Shown here piece after piece: positions 36,580-46,152 of a stretch of DNA of 51,930 bases. The notes under the pieces are model-generated. The model searched no databases and was not told the DNA's origin. It saw only the letters and a list, made by a program, of their open reading frames with translations. How positions within the stretch are numbered: position 1 is the first letter of the stretch; each line of letters starts with the position of its first letter. Origin of the DNA: Helicobacter didelphidarum (lineage in GTDB: Bacteria > Campylobacterota > Campylobacteria > Campylobacterales > Helicobacteraceae). The position numbers were made by a program, and so were the translations under genes. Location: assembly GCF_003364195.1 (NCBI RefSeq), contig NZ_NXLQ01000016.1:1-51930 (forward strand). The letters run 5' to 3'.

Positions 36580-37119
36580 TTACAAAGTTTGTATCTTTCT
36601 TGCTTTAAGTGCTTCTCTCTCTACACCAACAATGAATGTGTCATAATCTTTTAAATCTCGTTCTGAAATTTTATTAATTTGAAATACATTTGTATCTTTA
36701 GCAATAGCAAATAATGGCACACATCGCATAGGAAAAATTGGTAAAAACAGACGCACATAATATACTTTTTCAATAATTAAGTCATTTGAATCCAAAATAA
36801 TGATACCATGTCCTAATTTCGCTGTATGATTGATAAAATGCAGCGGGACATATTCCACTTGCTCCCCCGTGATAAGATTCTCAATGTGTTCCAGCTTTTT
36901 GTAAATATGTACAATCATTTCGCCAAGTATTGCTGTCCCACCACCACATTTACAATCTCCACTTCTTGCTTGTAATGATTGTAGCCACTTGTCAATTGAA
37001 TGACTATGAAGTTGCGTGAGTGAATTATATTCTTGAGTTGCTTTAAGATTTAAATCATCATCAAGTTCATTAAATTCTATATTCAAACGAGCATCAATTA
37101 AACGAGTTTTAAATTCCAT
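36580..37119 (-). CDS. Conserved protein of unknown function
   Basis: 179 residues, soluble. It starts MEFKTRLIDARLNIEFNELD and has a Cys/Gly motif CKCGGGT near residue 60 that could bind a metal or sit in a turn. The second half (LGHGIIILDSNDLIIEKVYY, then FPMRCVPLFAIAKD) is strand-rich and faintly like an atypical PilZ domain, but I would not assign it. It begins two bases after the prenyltransferase gene ends and is followed by the coiled-coil membrane protein, so it belongs to the same operon. Confidence 0.75.
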   Translation of the reverse strand: MEFKTRLIDARLNIEFNELDDDLNLKATQEYNSLTQLHSHSIDKWLQSLQARSGDCKCGGGTAILGEMIVHIYKKLEHIENLITGEQVEYVPLHFINHTAKLGHGIIILDSNDLIIEKVYYVRLFLPIFPMRCVPLFAIAKDTNVFQINKISERDLKDYDTFIVGVEREALKARKIQTL

Positions 37120-37121
37120 AA

Positions 37122-38000
37122 TTATATCCCCATAAAACTATCTAAAATAATAAAAAATAAAAATACAAAACCTAAATATCCATTTGTTGTAAAAAATGCT
37201 TTTGGAATATTCTTAAAATCTTTGCGAACAATACGATGCTCATAAAAAAGCATAAGTGCTGCAATTATAAGCCCCAATATCGCAATATAATAAGTTGTGC
37301 TATATCGTAAAAACAATGCCCAAAAAAATACTGCAAAAATATGAAATAATCGTGCTATATGTAGTGAATTTTCAACCCCAAAATGTGAAGGAATAGAATA
37401 GAGGTTATTCGCTTTGTCGTGTTCTATATCTTGCAAAGAATAAAGAATATCAAATCCAGCAACCCAAAACAATACACCACAACTCAAAAATAGTGTCCAT
37501 ATATGGATTGCCCCACTTACAGCAATATCTCCAGCTAAAGGAGCTAAACCAAGCGACACACCAAGCACCAAATGTGCAAGATATGAAAATCTTTTCATAA
37601 AACTATAAAACCCTAAAATAATCAAAAAAGGAATAGAAAGCTTAAAAGCTAAGTCATTGATAAAATAACTCACAAGAATAAAACCCAACGCATTGCATAT
37701 ACAAAAAACGATGAGAGTCCCAATCCCCAACCTACCATCAACACTTGGGCGGTTTTTTGTGCGTTCATTATTGGAATCAATGTCACGATCGCAAAATCGA
37801 TTAAATGCCATAGCAAAATTTCTTGCTGTTGTTAATGCAAATGCACATAAAATAAGTGTCTGAAATCCAAAAAATCCACTATTATACACAGCATTTGAGG
37901 AAACAATCATAGCAATCAGTATAAAACTAGCACTAAAAATTGTATGTTCAAATGCGACTAATTCTCCGAGAAGATGCAGTTTTTCTTTAACTTTTTTCAT
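37122..38000 (-). CDS. mqnP: UbiA-type prenyltransferase of menaquinone synthesis
   Basis: A 292-residue membrane protein with about eight helices. The two Asp-rich motifs of UbiA enzymes are clear: NRFCDRDIDSNNERTKNRPS and YSLQDIEHDKANNLYSIPSH. They bind the prenyl diphosphate through magnesium. Helicobacter makes menaquinone by the futalosine route and has no ubiquinone, so the acceptor is most likely 1,4-dihydroxy-6-naphthoate, the MqnP reaction. Databases often label it as 4-hydroxybenzoate polyprenyltransferase. It heads the leftward group mqnP-unknown-unknown-yhhQ-bpt. Confidence 0.88.
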   Translation of the reverse strand: MKKVKEKLHLLGELVAFEHTIFSASFILIAMIVSSNAVYNSGFFGFQTLILCAFALTTARNFAMAFNRFCDRDIDSNNERTKNRPSVDGRLGIGTLIVFCICNALGFILVSYFINDLAFKLSIPFLIILGFYSFMKRFSYLAHLVLGVSLGLAPLAGDIAVSGAIHIWTLFLSCGVLFWVAGFDILYSLQDIEHDKANNLYSIPSHFGVENSLHIARLFHIFAVFFWALFLRYSTTYYIAILGLIIAALMLFYEHRIVRKDFKNIPKAFFTTNGYLGFVFLFFIILDSFMGI

Positions 38001-38409
38001 AATTGTATGCTTTCATCATTGTTGAATCTCTTTGCTGTATAATCATTGTTATTTGGGAGACCCTTATGGAGATTCTTGATATTGTTATGAGTTTCTTTAT
38101 TCCAAAGCTTAACTATAACTTAAAATTATTAAAAAATCAAGCATTCATTCTATAATTCCGTATATTTTTATCCTTAGGAATTTAAGTTTATTGTCTTAAG
38201 ATTCTCACATATTTTTTCAGGTTTATTAAGAAATATAATTTTAGCAAAATTAAACTTAAATAGAAATATAATATTTTTTATTTTTGAAATTGTGTATCAA
38301 GGCATTATATAGGTATACAAAAAAATTAAAAAAATAGAGTAGATTCAGCAATTATTATAGATAAATTGAGTAGAATACGAAATTATTTTTTAAACTTTAA
38401 GGTATAAAA
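38001..38409. other. Divergent intergenic region mqnP-efp
   Basis: About 409 bases of very AT-rich DNA between divergent genes, which should hold both promoters. TATAAT-like stretches are frequent, so I cannot pick one safely. A 29-codon open frame at 38066-38155 with GGGAGA upstream is probably chance. Confidence 0.55.
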
Positions 38410-38973
38410 ATGGCTATAGAAATGGGTGATCTCAAAAAAGGCTTGAAAATTGAAATTGATGGTATTCCATACAAGATAATGGAATACCAACATGTAAAAC
38501 CGGGCAAGGGTCCTGCCTTTGTGAGGGTAAAAATTAAAAGTTTCTTAGATGGAAAGGTAATTGAAAAAACTTTTCATGCGGGTGATAAATGCGAATCGCC
38601 AAATATTATTGAAAAAGATATGCAGTATCTTTATGATGAACAAGACCTTTATTATTTTATGGATAGCGAATCTTATGAACAAATCGGACTGAATGCTGAC
38701 CAAGTGGGCGAAAGTATTAAATGGTTGCTAGAAAGTATGCATGTAAGTGTCCTTTTTCACAACGAAAAAGCAATTTCTGTTAATGTCCCACAAATTGTTG
38801 AATTGAAAATCGTGGAAACACCACCAAATTTTAAAGGTGATACTTCAAGTGCGGGTAAAAAACCTGCTACGCTAGAGACAGGTGCTGTGGTGCAGATTCC
38901 CTTTCATGTTTTAGAGGGAGAAACCATTCGTATTAATACAGATACCGGCGAATATATTGAGAAAGCAAAATAA
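38410..38973 (+). CDS. efp: Elongation factor P
   Basis: 187 residues, the standard length. EF-P relieves ribosome stalling at proline runs. The tip loop is KPGKGPAF, with Lys33 at the position modified in other bacteria. [19 protein letters not shown] and the C-terminal [20 protein letters not shown] are family signatures. AAGG lies nine bases before the ATG. No lysine-modifying enzyme (epmA, epmB) or earP is in this window. Confidence 0.98.
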   Translation: MAIEMGDLKKGLKIEIDGIPYKIMEYQHVKPGKGPAFVRVKIKSFLDGKVIEKTFHAGDKCESPNIIEKDMQYLYDEQDLYYFMDSESYEQIGLNADQVGESIKWLLESMHVSVLFHNEKAISVNVPQIVELKIVETPPNFKGDTSSAGKKPATLETGAVVQIPFHVLEGETIRINTDTGEYIEKAK

Positions 38974-39022
38974 CCATTAAAAAGCTTTACGAGAATATTG
39001 GGAACTAAAGAGGCTTATTGTC

Positions 39023-40135
39023 ATGCAACAAATCATTCCTTTAGAGAAACTTCATGTATTCATTGGACATGATTTTTTTATAAGAACAGTATTAGCAAGT
39101 CTTGAAGTTATTCAAATATTACACACACAACATATTATTTTGCACGAAAGCTTTGATATTGGAGCAGGTGGAGATTGTAGTAGCGGAGCTGATTTACTCA
39201 CTGAAGCAATATTTTGTAAATTTTTCTCGCCAATATATCATATTGATTCTGAGGAGGCTGGATTCATTCAAGGAAATGAAGATGCACTCGAAACAATCAT
39301 TTTAGATCCGCTTGATGGAAGTAGTAATTTTAAATCAAATATTCCTTATTATGGTGCGAGTCTTGCATTATGCGATAAGAATAAAAAAGTGCGTGAGGCT
39401 TGTGTTGTGAATTATATCTCGCGAGAGATTTCATATCTCAATGATTCATTGCTTGAAATTACAAAAATCCCTTGTATTTTTGATTTAAACTTTCTTGGAT
39501 TATATGTTCCCTTTAAGGATATAGAATCTTTTTATGCTTCAAAAAGTCAGAAAACACATCATAAAGTCTTTTTAAAGCATAATTCTTGTCTTTCCTATAA
39601 ACCTATTGATTTCTCATGTCTGCTTTATGATTATGAGAAAGTTTTAGAAAAAGAAAATAAAGAATCTCAAAAGATTTTTATACAACAAGCATGCCAAAAG
39701 ATTCTTGAGACACACCAATATTTGCCTTCCTGTGATATGAATTTCTTACATGAAATGTTTGAAAACAAAATCATTACTTATCGTCCAGAACAAACTTATG
39801 CAACAAGAATGCTTGAATGTGGTATTTTTGAAAAAGCAAGTTACCATGCCGATTGGACAAAGGTTTTACTGCAAAAAGGTTTAAAATTTCGTTCTCTTGG
39901 TGCAACTGCATTAAGTCTTGGTTTTAGTTTTCGCTATCTTTTTGTTCTTTTGCCATCAAAAGTGAGAAAATATGATGGTATGGCCGGACTTTATCTTGCA
40001 CAAAATCAAATAATACAAGGAAACATTCAGGAATATTTCGAGTTTATTCCCACTTTAACTGCGTGTGATACACATACAGAGCATATTATTGTTGCAGCAG
40101 ATTCTCAAATTGTAAATATACTTTCAGAAAGGTAG
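39023..40135 (+). CDS. Inositol monophosphatase-family phosphatase
   Basis: 370 residues with the metal-dependent phosphatase fold shared by inositol monophosphatase and fructose bisphosphatase. The metal and substrate motifs are HIDSEEAGF near residue 75 and IILDPLDGSSNFKSNIPYYG near 95-115. RSLGATALSLGFSFRYLF near residue 295 is the C-terminal block. A central insertion of about 90 residues (residues 170-260) makes it longer than the usual 260-280. Substrate is unknown; inositol phosphate, FBP, NADP(H) or PAP are all possible within the fold. It is separate from accD by four bases and so cotranscribed with it. Confidence 0.8.
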   Translation: MQQIIPLEKLHVFIGHDFFIRTVLASLEVIQILHTQHIILHESFDIGAGGDCSSGADLLTEAIFCKFFSPIYHIDSEEAGFIQGNEDALETIILDPLDGSSNFKSNIPYYGASLALCDKNKKVREACVVNYISREISYLNDSLLEITKIPCIFDLNFLGLYVPFKDIESFYASKSQKTHHKVFLKHNSCLSYKPIDFSCLLYDYEKVLEKENKESQKIFIQQACQKILETHQYLPSCDMNFLHEMFENKIITYRPEQTYATRMLECGIFEKASYHADWTKVLLQKGLKFRSLGATALSLGFSFRYLFVLLPSKVRKYDGMAGLYLAQNQIIQGNIQEYFEFIPTLTACDTHTEHIIVAADSQIVNILSER

Positions 40136-40139
40136 ATAA

Positions 40140-41009
40140 ATGGGTTTTTCAGATTTTTTAAAAAATTTTAAGAGAGAAGATTCAAGAGGAAAAAAGGATA
40201 CAAGCACACACTGGACAAAATGTGTGAGCTGTGGTGCTTTGATGTATAATAAGGAATTGCTTGAAAATTCTTATACATGTTCTAAATGTTCTTATCATTT
40301 TAGAATCAGTGCACAAGATAGATTGGGGCTTATTTGCGATAAAGATACCTTTTGTGAATATGATACAGATTTAGAACCAAACGATCCTTTAGGATTTGTA
40401 GATAAAAAAAGTTATACAAAAAGAATTGAAGAAGGTTATACCAAGACAAAGCGTAAAAGTGCAGTAATTTCGGGTGAAACACTCATTAATAGTATTGAAG
40501 TACAGCTTGCCATATTTGATTTTGCATTTATGGGTGGTAGTCTTGGTAGCGTTGAGGGTGAAAAAATAGTGCGAACCATTAATCGTGCAATAGTTAAAAA
40601 ACAAGCAGTTATTATTATTGCCACAAGTGGTGGTGCAAGAATGCAAGAATCTACTTATGCTCTCATGCAAATGGCAAAAACTTCAGCGGCACTCAATAAA
40701 CTAGCACAAGCAAAACTGCCCTATATTTCTGTGCTAACAGACCCAACATTTGGTGGTGTTTCGGCGTCTTTTGCATTTTTGGGAGATATTATTATTGCAG
40801 AACCTGGAGCGATGATTGGATTTGCTGGGGCAAGGGTAATTAAACAAACAATTGGTGCAGATTTACCTCAAGGATTCCAAACCTCTGAATTTCTCTTAGA
40901 GCATGGTCTAATTGATATGATTGTCTCACGAAAAGACTTGAAAAAAACTCTAAGCGATCTTGTTTCAATACTTGTCCCTTATGAAAATACACATTTATAT
41001 AATTCATAA
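40140..41009 (+). CDS. accD: Acetyl-CoA carboxylase carboxyltransferase, beta subunit
   Basis: 289 residues. It forms with AccA the carboxyltransferase that makes malonyl-CoA, the first step of fatty acid synthesis. The N-terminal zinc ribbon has two Cys pairs, CVSCGALM and CSKCSYHF. The crotonase-fold core shows [35 protein letters not shown] and [18 protein letters not shown], all diagnostic. The C-terminus overlaps the start of rlmH by 29 bases. GAAAGG precedes the ATG. Confidence 0.97.
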   Translation: MGFSDFLKNFKREDSRGKKDTSTHWTKCVSCGALMYNKELLENSYTCSKCSYHFRISAQDRLGLICDKDTFCEYDTDLEPNDPLGFVDKKSYTKRIEEGYTKTKRKSAVISGETLINSIEVQLAIFDFAFMGGSLGSVEGEKIVRTINRAIVKKQAVIIIATSGGARMQESTYALMQMAKTSAALNKLAQAKLPYISVLTDPTFGGVSASFAFLGDIIIAEPGAMIGFAGARVIKQTIGADLPQGFQTSEFLLEHGLIDMIVSRKDLKKTLSDLVSILVPYENTHLYNS

Positions 41010-41442
41010 AGAAAGTGTGAGGCAACCACAATTACAACACTATATAAATGGTTGTAAGGGGTTTAATACAGAAGTCATTATCAACAACATTTTTAACAAG
41101 GAGATTCAAAAAGCACATAAACAAGATTATCAAATTGCAAGAAAAAGCTATTCAAAAGCTTTTGAAAAATATCTTGATAGGAACAGCGTATTACTTGATA
41201 TAAAGGGGAATGCACATGATACAATAAAGTTTAGTAATTTGGTTAAGCAACATTCACAAAGAGGAAGTTTAAAGTTTTTTATTGCCGGAGCTTATGGTTT
41301 TGATGAATGTCTTTTAAGAGCATATCCACAAATTAGTTTAAGTCCTCTGACTTTCAGTCATGAGATAGCCAAATTAGTTTTATTGGAACAAATTTATCGT
41401 GCCTTAAGCATTATCAATAATCATCCATATCATAAGAATTAA
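40981..41442 (+). CDS. rlmH: 23S rRNA (pseudouridine1915-N3)-methyltransferase
   Basis: A small SPOUT methyltransferase of 153 residues that modifies the ribosome at the subunit interface. The C-terminal block is diagnostic: [36 protein letters not shown] and [18 protein letters not shown] is bound in the trefoil knot formed there. The start is taken at the ATG at 40981, which gives the family's normal N-terminus [10 protein letters not shown]. That overlaps the last 29 bases of accD, and there is no strong ribosome binding site, so translation is likely coupled. Confidence 0.94.
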   Translation: MKIHIYIIHKESVRQPQLQHYINGCKGFNTEVIINNIFNKEIQKAHKQDYQIARKSYSKAFEKYLDRNSVLLDIKGNAHDTIKFSNLVKQHSQRGSLKFFIAGAYGFDECLLRAYPQISLSPLTFSHEIAKLVLLEQIYRALSIINNHPYHKN

Positions 41443-41455
41443 ATAAGGAAATAAC

Positions 41456-41839
41456 ATGCCACAAGAAAGTATGCGAGATGAAGATTTGTTATCACTAAAA
41501 TATATCTTAGAAAGACGCTTAGTGTATTTGCAAGAAATGAGTTATACCCTTGAACAAAGTTTGCAAGAAATGAGTACACTCAAATTGCAAGAAAATGCGG
41601 ATATTATTTCGACACAATCGCAATTACGATTTGATGATTCTATGCTTACACGAAATCAAAGCGAGATAGGTGAGATAGAATCTTCATTATTAAAATTTGA
41701 ACAAGGTAGTTATGGAATCTGTGAAATGTGTGAAGAAGAAATTGGTATAGAACGGTTACAAGCAAAACCGCACGCAAGATTTTGCATTAATTGTCGTGAA
41801 ATTTTTGAAAAGAAGGAAAAGGAAAAGGAAAGAACATGA
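41456..41839 (+). CDS. dksA: DksA/TraR-family zinc-finger protein
   Basis: 127 residues. An N-terminal coiled coil (ILERRLVYLQEMSYTLEQSL) is followed by the C4 zinc finger CEMCEEEIGIERLQAKPHAR then FCINC, with spacing C-x2-C-x17-C-x2-C. DksA binds the secondary channel of RNA polymerase and with ppGpp drives the stringent response. The tip region (RFDDSMLTRNQSEIGEIES) differs from E. coli DksA, so it may be a DksA-like paralogue. ATAAGGAAATAAC precedes the ATG. Confidence 0.9.
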   Translation: MPQESMRDEDLLSLKYILERRLVYLQEMSYTLEQSLQEMSTLKLQENADIISTQSQLRFDDSMLTRNQSEIGEIESSLLKFEQGSYGICEMCEEEIGIERLQAKPHARFCINCREIFEKKEKEKERT

Positions 41840-42978
41840 GGATTCGATATTTTTTAGTTTTTGGAATTATTTATATTGCACTTATTGGTGGTTACACATT
41901 TTATATTATTAGAGACAATTATAGTTTAAATAATACTCTGTGGATTGATTTTTCTGTTACATTACCTATTGCAGTATGGATGTGTCTGCCCATTATAGCT
42001 TTATTTTTTATGGCATGGTTTTTTATGGCATTAAATACACTTATTTTGAAATTCAAAGGTATGTCATTTAATCGTGATGTTGATAAAATAATTACACAAA
42101 TTTACGAGCAAATGCTTGGGAATGATTCTCGTGACAGAATCTTTGCTAATCATCGGTTTAAAGAAGTCTCGAGGGTCCTTAAAAGATTTTATTTATTACC
42201 ACATTTCGAATCAAATCCCGCAGGCAATAAACAAATTGATGACACTTTTGATATGATGTTGGAGATTCAAAATAATACAAGTATTCCAAAGATAAAACTT
42301 CACACAAAACATCCATTATTTCTAAAGAATGCTAAAAATATGATTAGCAATGATGCTCAAAAAGCATTTGAAACGCTCAAACAAGATTTTAGTCAAGATA
42401 CTCTTGCACATAAACTTTATAAAGAGATAAACACACAAAGCATTTATGACGCAGCATGGACTGTGCTTATTGAGAATAAAAATTCTAAATTAATTAATAA
42501 AATATTAAATCTAAACAATATTCATATGAGTTTTGATGTGATTATAAAATTAATTTTGCATTGTGCCAATAATACAATAGAAATACAACAAGATTCTATA
42601 ATAAAGATTTGTAAAAATATAAATCTTAGCGAGAAAGAGTATTTAAATCTTGCGATACAACTTTCAAAAGTTCTTAATGAAAATAATGTCAATTTTTATC
42701 TCAATCTTTTTGAAAAATTAAGCAAAGAAATCGAAGCAAGTGTTTTTGCATATTTCTTTTTACTGCTTGAAGTCAGCAAGACAAGTGAAGCAATGGAGCT
42801 AAAAAAACAATATCCCAAGAATGACTTTCTCCCTGTTTCTGCATTTTGTGCTCTCAAGGATCAGGGCTATCCATTGCTTGTATTTTTTGATCCACTTCTT
42901 TATCGTGCAAATAAAGCAAATAAGAATCAAATTCTTCCAAATATTAATGCAGAATTAATGCAAACTGATTATCACTAA
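41836..42978 (+). CDS. Membrane protein of unknown function
   Basis: 380 residues. Two membrane helices lie near the N-terminus (YFLVFGIIYIALIGGYTFYI and ALFFMAWFFMALNTLIL). The remaining 300 residues are cytoplasmic, helical and rich in Asn, Lys and Ile, with no motif I recognise. The ATG overlaps the stop of dksA (ATGA), so it is translated with it. It may be a Campylobacterota-specific protein of the envelope or of ribosome stress; I cannot say which. Confidence 0.8.
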   Translation: MRIRYFLVFGIIYIALIGGYTFYIIRDNYSLNNTLWIDFSVTLPIAVWMCLPIIALFFMAWFFMALNTLILKFKGMSFNRDVDKIITQIYEQMLGNDSRDRIFANHRFKEVSRVLKRFYLLPHFESNPAGNKQIDDTFDMMLEIQNNTSIPKIKLHTKHPLFLKNAKNMISNDAQKAFETLKQDFSQDTLAHKLYKEINTQSIYDAAWTVLIENKNSKLINKILNLNNIHMSFDVIIKLILHCANNTIEIQQDSIIKICKNINLSEKEYLNLAIQLSKVLNENNVNFYLNLFEKLSKEIEASVFAYFFLLLEVSKTSEAMELKKQYPKNDFLPVSAFCALKDQGYPLLVFFDPLLYRANKANKNQILPNINAELMQTDYH

Positions 42979-42994
42979 TAGTTTTATAAAACTG

Positions 42995-43531
42995 ATGTTT
43001 GTTTTACCCATAAAACTTCTTGGAGAATTTTTACACATTGATATGTTTGTGCAAAATGGGATTACCACCTATGGTGATCTTATGCAGTTTTTTGCTCTTT
43101 TTGTTTTGCTCCTTCTTATAATCTTAAAAGATATGACTGGGATTTTACAACTTGCTTTATCTGCCATTGTTGGACTCGGTATTATGCTATTTTCAAAACA
43201 TATCCTCCCTTATTTTTCAAATATTTTTCAAAATAATGAATGTCTTGGGGGGATAATCGCTTCTGTCGCGCAAAGACCTGATGCGATAAATGATTTTGAT
43301 GGTTTTCCAAGCGGACATACAACAGCAGCATTCATTGCAACTGGTTTTGTCTCTAAAAGATATGGTTGGAAATATGGTATAGTGGCGATTACTCTTGCAA
43401 TTCTTGTTGGCTTATCACGATTATATGCACTTCGACACACGACAACGCAAGTAATCTGTGGTGCCTTACTGGGATTTTTTGTCGCATATTGTATTACAAA
43501 GAAAAACACAAAGAACGACAATACAATATAA
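42995..43531 (+). CDS. PAP2-family phosphatase
   Basis: 178 residues with about five hydrophobic helices. The phosphatase motifs are AQRPDAINDFDGFPSGHTTA, covering the first Arg-Pro and the second PSGH, and SRLYALRHTTTQV for the third. The third motif usually reads SRxxxxxHxxxD; the His is present but the last residue here is Gln. Related Helicobacter proteins remove lipid A phosphates (LpxE, LpxF) or recycle undecaprenyl pyrophosphate. The substrate is not clear. It starts 17 bases after the upstream gene and probably shares its transcript. Confidence 0.87.
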   Translation: MFVLPIKLLGEFLHIDMFVQNGITTYGDLMQFFALFVLLLLIILKDMTGILQLALSAIVGLGIMLFSKHILPYFSNIFQNNECLGGIIASVAQRPDAINDFDGFPSGHTTAAFIATGFVSKRYGWKYGIVAITLAILVGLSRLYALRHTTTQVICGALLGFFVAYCITKKNTKNDNTI

Positions 43532-43771
43532 CAAATAATTTTATCTAGAATAACTTGAGGGATCATCTTATCAATCTCAAAAGTATATTTGCGTTATGTT
43601 TAACCTTATCCTTGTTTCTCTAAACATATACTTGTCTGTTCAGACCTTAATTTTGTTCCAATCATTTTAATTTATAAAACTCAATGGGTAACATTTATGG
43701 TTACTAATCTATATTTTGTAATCTACCCTAAGATTCTATACCAAAGCAAAACTTTAGCAGTATGCTTGCCC

Positions 43772-44812
43772 TCACAACCACTTAGGATTTGCCGTGAAGC
43801 TCACTGATAGCCAAATCTTATAGCTTGGGATTTCAAGAGCCTTTTCTATTTTTTCTCGTATAGAATCAAACTCCATCATACTCATAGGCTTAAAATGCTT
43901 ATCTGTGAGGATATTCACTTCGACCATATAGAATCTGCCGCTTTTTGCTACATGCGTATCATAATCGCTAAAGTCATACTCTGTGCTTAAAGCCTCCATA
44001 ATCTGCGTGATTTTTTCATCAATTTCTTTTGGAGCAACCATCATCAAGTCTTTAAAATTCGCCACTGCTATACGAACAGGTGAGGCGCAAAGCAAAAATG
44101 AAAGCACACATAAAAGCACAGGATCAATATAACGCGCTAACATCTCAACGATATTTTTTGGCAAGAAAAATGGCATAAAGTAAATGATACCAAAAGCCAT
44201 CAATGCGCCCAAATATAACACACAATCGATTTTCCACTCTGTATTATCCACCTTAATCAAGTCAGATTCTAAAAGACGAGTAAAAATGAGTGTGTAAGAA
44301 AAAAGCACGGCACAAAATATAAAAGCACATAGGCTATACACTACCGCCCCGCCAAGCTGCACTTCATAGCCACCATTGATGATAGATTCTAAAGCATTGA
44401 TAAAAGCATACACACATACAAGCACAAGCACGAGAGACTTAAAGAGATTAACCATCGGCTCAAATCGCACATAGCCATATTGAAATGTCTCATCATCTTC
44501 TTTGTAAATATAGCGCGAAGTAACTACGCTCAACGCCCCCAATCCAACGCTCACAAGTGCGACAAAACCATCAAACACTATCGACATAGACTGAATAGCT
44601 ATGCCAAAACCTATGCCAAAGATAGCTAACAATAATGCGCTAAACATAGAGGCTTTCAGCACAAATTGTTCTTTTTGTGCGGATTTTTGCAGATTCCCTT
44701 TTATGTCGTTTTGGAATATATTTTTGTTTGAGCGAATCCGCCTCCGCACACTTGTGCCATAGCTTTTGGTTGGATTTTTGCCTAGAGTTGTATTATGAAA
44801 AGGGGATTGCAT
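43772..44812 (-). CDS. Cation diffusion facilitator transporter
   Basis: A CDF-family metal exporter of about 346 residues if read from the ATG at 44812, which has GAGGTGAAT before it; the frame opens 22 codons further upstream without a site. Six membrane helices are visible, with SIVFDGFVALVSVGLGALS and the paired Asp positions of helices 2 and 5 partly replaced (DCVLYLGALM). A cytoplasmic C-terminal domain (YMVEVNILTDKHFKPMSM) is typical. The likely ions are Zn, Fe or Mn. Its base composition is somewhat more GC-rich than its neighbours. It stands alone, convergent with the PAP2 gene. Confidence 0.88.
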   Translation of the reverse strand: MQSPFHNTTLGKNPTKSYGTSVRRRIRSNKNIFQNDIKGNLQKSAQKEQFVLKASMFSALLLAIFGIGFGIAIQSMSIVFDGFVALVSVGLGALSVVTSRYIYKEDDETFQYGYVRFEPMVNLFKSLVLVLVCVYAFINALESIINGGYEVQLGGAVVYSLCAFIFCAVLFSYTLIFTRLLESDLIKVDNTEWKIDCVLYLGALMAFGIIYFMPFFLPKNIVEMLARYIDPVLLCVLSFLLCASPVRIAVANFKDLMMVAPKEIDEKITQIMEALSTEYDFSDYDTHVAKSGRFYMVEVNILTDKHFKPMSMMEFDSIREKIEKALEIPSYKIWLSVSFTANPKWL

Positions 44813-45024
44813 ATTCACCTCAATATTGAAATATTTTATAGATTCTATCGCATTTTTAAAAGATTTCATCCCAAACATTTAATAGAAATAAACATGCTAT
44901 AAATTTAGTGTAAATATTCCCTATAAAATAAAACTCACCACACTTCTTTACTTTATATTTCTTACTATTTTTACAAAAATTTTTCTCATTTTTTATAAAA
45001 AGTCATTGAGATAATCAATCAAGC

Positions 45025-46152
45025 CTATCTCTGCACTATCCATACGTATTCGTTGATATATTTTTTACTTCGTTTTGCGTTGCTTTTAAAACGCGGGTAA
45101 ATAATCTCCTCACAAATCACATTGCCATAGCACTTTAAAAGCTCGTTTATCTCATCTTTTCTCATCAATCCTTCATTATTATAGCTCAAAATTAAATACT
45201 TATAATTTTTCATTTGTGCAATTTTCTCTAACTCTATAATCGCACTTTTTGCATTGCAAAATTTGGATTTTTGCTGCTTCCATTCTCGCAGTCCAGCCAC
45301 TCCACTAATGCGTGGATTATCATATCTTGCAATCGTCTCTATAAGATGATAATTTGGTGCATATTGACGATGATTATAAGGCGGGTCAAGGTAGAAAATA
45401 TCAAAATTTTTATTTTTGTATTGCGTCAAAACCTCCACACTATCACCACAAAAACAAAAATGCTCCCTATCACTTTGCAAAATTTCAATCTCTCTTAATT
45501 GTAATGGTTTTAAAGCTCTCCTATCCCAATCCTTGCAAAATGCCGCATACACCCCTGCGACATTACTAAAAAATGAGAGAGATTCTATAAGTGTAGCAAG
45601 TAAGATAAAATACTCATTTTCACTCAATTTATTTTGTACTTTCCATTCCTCAATCTTTAGACGAATAGAATCTATTTTCTGTGCATTATAATCACTAAAA
45701 TATTTGCGTGGAATTTCTAAGTCTTTACTCCCACTTGGTGCGTAATTATGATAAATAAAATCTTGTGTATTTTCTAAATTATTAAGATATTCTAACACTT
45801 TTTGATAGGGCGAAGCAAAAAGGATATTATGAGAATCTTGACTTATAATTTCTGCTAAATGATGAAAATTTGGTATTTGATTATTTTCTAAATATGCCTT
45901 TTGCAAACAATATGAAAAATAGAGCAAATCACAGCTATAAATTTGAAAGCCTTGTTGCTTAAAAAACTTCCCTACACTTGTCGTGCCAGCAAATACATCA
46001 AAAAATAAAGGGGGTTTATTTAGTGTATTGATTTGATTGTTTTGCCTATAAATATTATGCGAATTTTGTATAATAGAATCTAAGATTCTATGTTTGCATA
46101 AAATTTCATAAATTTTAGGGATAAGATTCTCTTTATTACCGATAAAACGCAT
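45025..46152 (-). CDS. D12-class DNA adenine methylase
   Basis: 375 residues. RFIGNKENLIPKIYEIL at the start is the D12-class opening, FFDVFAGTTSVGKFFKQQGF is the SAM-binding motif, and FYLDPPYNHRQYAPNYHLIE carries the catalytic DPPY. It methylates adenine N6 in DNA. Its first base is shared with the end of the upstream methylase gene, so the two are coupled. A pair of D12 methylases is usual for type II systems with an asymmetric site, where each acts on one strand. No endonuclease gene accompanies them. Recognition site unknown. Confidence 0.88.
   Translation of the reverse strand: MRFIGNKENLIPKIYEILCKHRILDSIIQNSHNIYRQNNQINTLNKPPLFFDVFAGTTSVGKFFKQQGFQIYSCDLLYFSYCLQKAYLENNQIPNFHHLAEIISQDSHNILFASPYQKVLEYLNNLENTQDFIYHNYAPSGSKDLEIPRKYFSDYNAQKIDSIRLKIEEWKVQNKLSENEYFILLATLIESLSFFSNVAGVYAAFCKDWDRRALKPLQLREIEILQSDREHFCFCGDSVEVLTQYKNKNFDIFYLDPPYNHRQYAPNYHLIETIARYDNPRISGVAGLREWKQQKSKFCNAKSAIIELEKIAQMKNYKYLILSYNNEGLMRKDEINELLKCYGNVICEEIIYPRFKSNAKRSKKYINEYVWIVQR

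Noticed and set aside
38066-38155. 29-codon open frame with GGGAGA before its ATG
   Set aside because: Too short and low in complexity to support, in a region that should contain divergent promoters.
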